A stretch of 6,769 nt of DNA, taken from Myxococcales bacterium (GTDB lineage: Bacteria > Myxococcota > Polyangia > Polyangiales > Polyangiaceae). The translations under genes were made by a program, and so were the position numbers. Of the stretch, positions 5,576-6,769 are shown piece after piece; the stretch's first letter is position 1; the number at the start of each line of letters is the position of its first letter. The notes below the pieces were generated by a model. The model had not been told where the DNA came from and did not search any database. It was given only the letters and a program-made list of their open reading frames with translations. Where the stretch lies: NCBI GenBank assembly GCA_003151595.1, contig PLXW01000102.1, positions 107,274 through 114,042 on the forward strand, read 5' to 3'.

Positions 5576-6469
5576 TCAGTGCGTGAACGACGGATCGCAG
5601 GCGTACGCCGGACAGCCGTTCGGATCCGAGATCCACGACGTCCGCGTGTAGCCCGCATCGCACGCCGGAACGAAGTGCGGGCAGGCGAAGCCGACCACGC
5701 AATCCTGGGGGACGACGCACATGTCGGCCGTGCGGCTGTACGTCCGCGTCGGCGTCGCGGCCGGGCAGGCGAGCGGCACGCTGGCGATGCACGGACCGCT
5801 GACGAACGGCAGCGCGACGAAGATCTGACGCGCGGTCAGGACCTTCTCCACGCGAACGCCCGTGGTGCTGCCGCTGGCGAGAACACCGGCGACGATCGCG
5901 CCGTGCGATCCGACCTGGCGCGTGAGCCATGCCGGGTCGACGAACGCCATCGTGGCCGACGTCACGTCGATGCGATCGTAACCGTGCGAGCCGGTCGTGT
6001 TGAGCGTCGAGACGGTCCCCTCCTGGCAGGGGGCCGCGAAGCACTCGCGCGGCGGGCTGTAGTCGGTCGCCTGATAGAAAGAGTTGCGACCCGCGACGAA
6101 CGAGACGCCGGGCATCCCGCGGAACGCGGCGGTGACGACGAACGACTTCGAGCCCGAGCCGAGCTTCCCTTCGAGGACGAGCTCATCGCTCGGCACCGTG
6201 GCGAGGTCGGCGATCGTGCTCGAGTCAAGCGACGACCGCGAGTAGTCGATCGTGCCGACGTGCGCCTTCGCTGCCGTGTTCACGTCCGTCACGTCGTAGC
6301 CGCCGTGCGATGCCGCGAAGGTGACGTACGTCGTCGTCTTCGTGGAGAGCGCTTCGTCGGTGCCCGAGGAAGCCGTCGCGTCGTTCGACGGAGCGGCCGA
6401 GCAGCCGGCCATGGCGAGCGCGAAAGAAGCGTTGAGAAGACCAAGTCCGAAACTGGAAGCTGCACGCAT
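5576..6469 (-). CDS. cysteine-rich lipoprotein with internal duplication, function unknown
   Basis: This 297-residue protein has a signal peptide and lipobox A-M-A-G-C23. Residues 54-120 and 161-215 look like two copies of one beta-rich module: S-H-G-G-Y-D-V-T-D-V against S-H-G-Y-D-R-I-D-V, and later L-V-L-E-G-K-L-G-S-G-S against A-I-V-A-G-V-L-A-S-G-S. A C143-F-A-A-P-C148 pair precedes the second copy. The C-terminal 70 residues have eight cysteines (227, 235, 251, 257, 263, 270, 286, 291) in a small disulphide-type domain ending G-C-P-A-Y-A-C-D-P-S-F. The layout recalls poorly characterised myxobacterial secreted proteins (possibly DUF6748-like, from memory and unverified). The open frame extends upstream to 6763, but the signal peptide and ribosome binding site place the start at 6469. 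It should be exported and lipid-anchored; no enzyme motif is seen. Confidence 0.85.
   Translation of the reverse strand: MRAASSFGLGLLNASFALAMAGCSAAPSNDATASSGTDEALSTKTTTYVTFAASHGGYDVTDVNTAAKAHVGTIDYSRSSLDSSTIADLATVPSDELVLEGKLGSGSKSFVVTAAFRGMPGVSFVAGRNSFYQATDYSPPRECFAAPCQEGTVSTLNTTGSHGYDRIDVTSATMAFVDPAWLTRQVGSHGAIVAGVLASGSTTGVRVEKVLTARQIFVALPFVSGPCIASVPLACPAATPTRTYSRTADMCVVPQDCVVGFACPHFVPACDAGYTRTSWISDPNGCPAYACDPSFTH
5825..6310 (-). repeat. two diverged in-gene copies of a protein module
   Basis: Copy 1 is encoded at 6110-6310 and copy 2 at 5825-5989, both on the minus strand. The second is about 12 residues shorter between its conserved ends. Similarity is seen by eye at the SHG(G)YD...DV start and the G-x-L-x-S-G-S end, with weaker matches between. 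Confidence 0.5.
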
Positions 6470-6478
6470 GTTCGTTTT

Positions 6479-6482
6479 CTCC
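6479..6482 (-). promoter_or_regulatory. ribosome binding site of the cysteine-rich lipoprotein gene
   Basis: On the minus strand GGAG stands nine bases before the ATG at 6469. It supports this start over longer in-frame extensions, whose translation is low-complexity Ala/Gly/Ser sequence. Confidence 0.6.
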
Positions 6483-6502
6483 GTGGTGCGATGACCTCTC
6501 TC

Positions 6503-6521
6503 GCGGCCCGAAAGGGGCCGC
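6503..6521 (-). promoter_or_regulatory. leader hairpin upstream of the cysteine-rich lipoprotein gene
   Basis: GCGGCCC (6503-6509) pairs with GGGCCGC (6515-6521) around a five-base loop, a perfect 7-bp GC stem. It lies 33 bp upstream of the start codon on the minus strand and, if transcribed, would sit in the 5' untranslated region. It could stabilise the mRNA or be incidental in GC-rich DNA. Confidence 0.3.
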
Positions 6522-6589
6522 CGAGGGTCGGGCGCCGCTGTAGCTGAAGGTGGGATGGAGGCGCAAGCTGTAGGGGCGGACGATTGCGA

Positions 6590-6601
6590 TTTCCGCGGAA
6601 A
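6590..6601. promoter_or_regulatory. 12-bp perfect palindrome in the divergent region 6470-6644
   Basis: TTTCCGCGGAAA is fully self-complementary. It lies 43 bp upstream of the start at 6645 and 120 bp upstream of the start at 6469, in a locally AT-richer stretch (GCGATTTCC...GGAAAAATC). It could be a small operator for either divergent gene. No dedicated regulator is in the window. Confidence 0.35.
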
Positions 6602-6644
6602 AATCATCTGGGCGTGAGCTGGCGACGTGGTTGCGGATGGAGCG

Positions 6645-6769
6645 ATGCTCCCGCGCATGCGAACGCTCCACGCTTCTCCGCTGCTTGCCCTGCTCTTCGC
6701 CTGCGCCGCCGACGCGCCGCCGCCGCCGGTCGCTCCCCCGGCCGCGCCCGCGCCTGCCGCCACCCCCGC
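6645..6769 (+). CDS. lipoprotein, N-terminal part (3' end outside window)
   Basis: The frame stays open to the window end, giving 41 residues. M-L-P-R-M-R-T-L-H starts a short signal peptide with hydrophobic core SPLLALLF and lipobox L-F-A-C20. After the Cys come C-A-A-D-A and then an almost pure Pro/Ala stretch (PPPPVAPPAAPAPAA), a rigid tether as seen between lipid anchor and domain in many myxobacterial lipoproteins. The start may be ATG 6645 or ATG 6657; a GGATGGAG element at 6635-6642 precedes 6645 at slightly short spacing. It is divergent from the cysteine-rich lipoprotein gene. The mature domain, and so the function, lies outside the window. Confidence 0.7.
   Translation, partial: MLPRMRTLHASPLLALLFACAADAPPPPVAPPAAPAPAATP

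Noticed and set aside
5571..5578. GTCGGTCA, same eight bases as half of the 1219-1235 palindrome
   Set aside because: There is no second half-site and it overlaps a stop codon; chance match.
5501..6547. Plus-strand open frame of 348 codons antisense to the cysteine-rich lipoprotein gene
   Set aside because: Extremely Arg-rich with no domain; the opposite strand has a signal peptide, ribosome binding site and conserved cysteines.
6470..6763. N-terminal extension of the cysteine-rich lipoprotein on the minus strand
   Set aside because: The extension is low complexity and would bury the signal peptide; a GGAG stands at good spacing before ATG 6469.

Overview
The window is GC-rich (roughly two-thirds G+C by eye) and carries many lipoprotein signal peptides with Ser/Gly, Thr-Pro-Gly or Pro/Ala tethers, plus a c-type cytochrome tail with a Ser/Gly linker. 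This combination is typical of Myxococcota (Polyangia-like soil bacteria). That is an inference from style and gene content; there is no rRNA or other phylogenetic marker here.

Layout. 1-404 (+) is the 3' end of a c-type cytochrome-like protein: a Ser/Gly linker, a CSGCH haem motif and a DMPP Met-ligand motif. It converges, across a 25-bp gap holding a small hairpin, on a TetR-family repressor gene (430-1071, -). Divergent from the repressor is an apparent three-gene operon (+): an SGNH/GDSL hydrolase lipoprotein (1292-2245), a two-domain beta-sandwich lipoprotein (2266-2997) and a UbiA-family prenyltransferase, MenA-like (2994-3953). The gaps are 20 bp and then a 4-bp overlap. The 220-bp divergent promoter region contains a perfect 7-3-7 palindrome near the hydrolase gene and a related imperfect copy near the repressor gene, so I propose that the repressor controls both itself and the operon.

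The prenyltransferase stop codon directly abuts the stop of a convergent group II truncated haemoglobin gene (3954-4364, -). Divergent from that is a lipoprotein with a CsgG/LpoB-like look and a charged helical C-terminus (4510-5481, +). A strong compound hairpin (5507-5555) lies between it and a convergent cysteine-rich lipoprotein with an internal duplication (5576-6469, -). A last lipoprotein gene starts at 6645 (+) and runs off the window; it is divergent from the cysteine-rich gene across a 175-bp region holding a 12-bp palindrome and a leader hairpin.

How the genes may work together. The best-supported unit is the TetR regulator plus hydrolase/beta-sandwich/prenyltransferase operon: two envelope lipoproteins made with an inner-membrane prenyl-lipid enzyme. 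Whether they share a pathway is not shown by the sequence. The other genes look like ordinary accessory envelope and haem-protein genes. There is no CRISPR array, tRNA, rRNA, insertion sequence or integrase, and no gene-free stretch longer than 300 bases. I do not see a clear-cut new defence or mobile system; the regulated lipoprotein/UbiA operon is the most interesting candidate.
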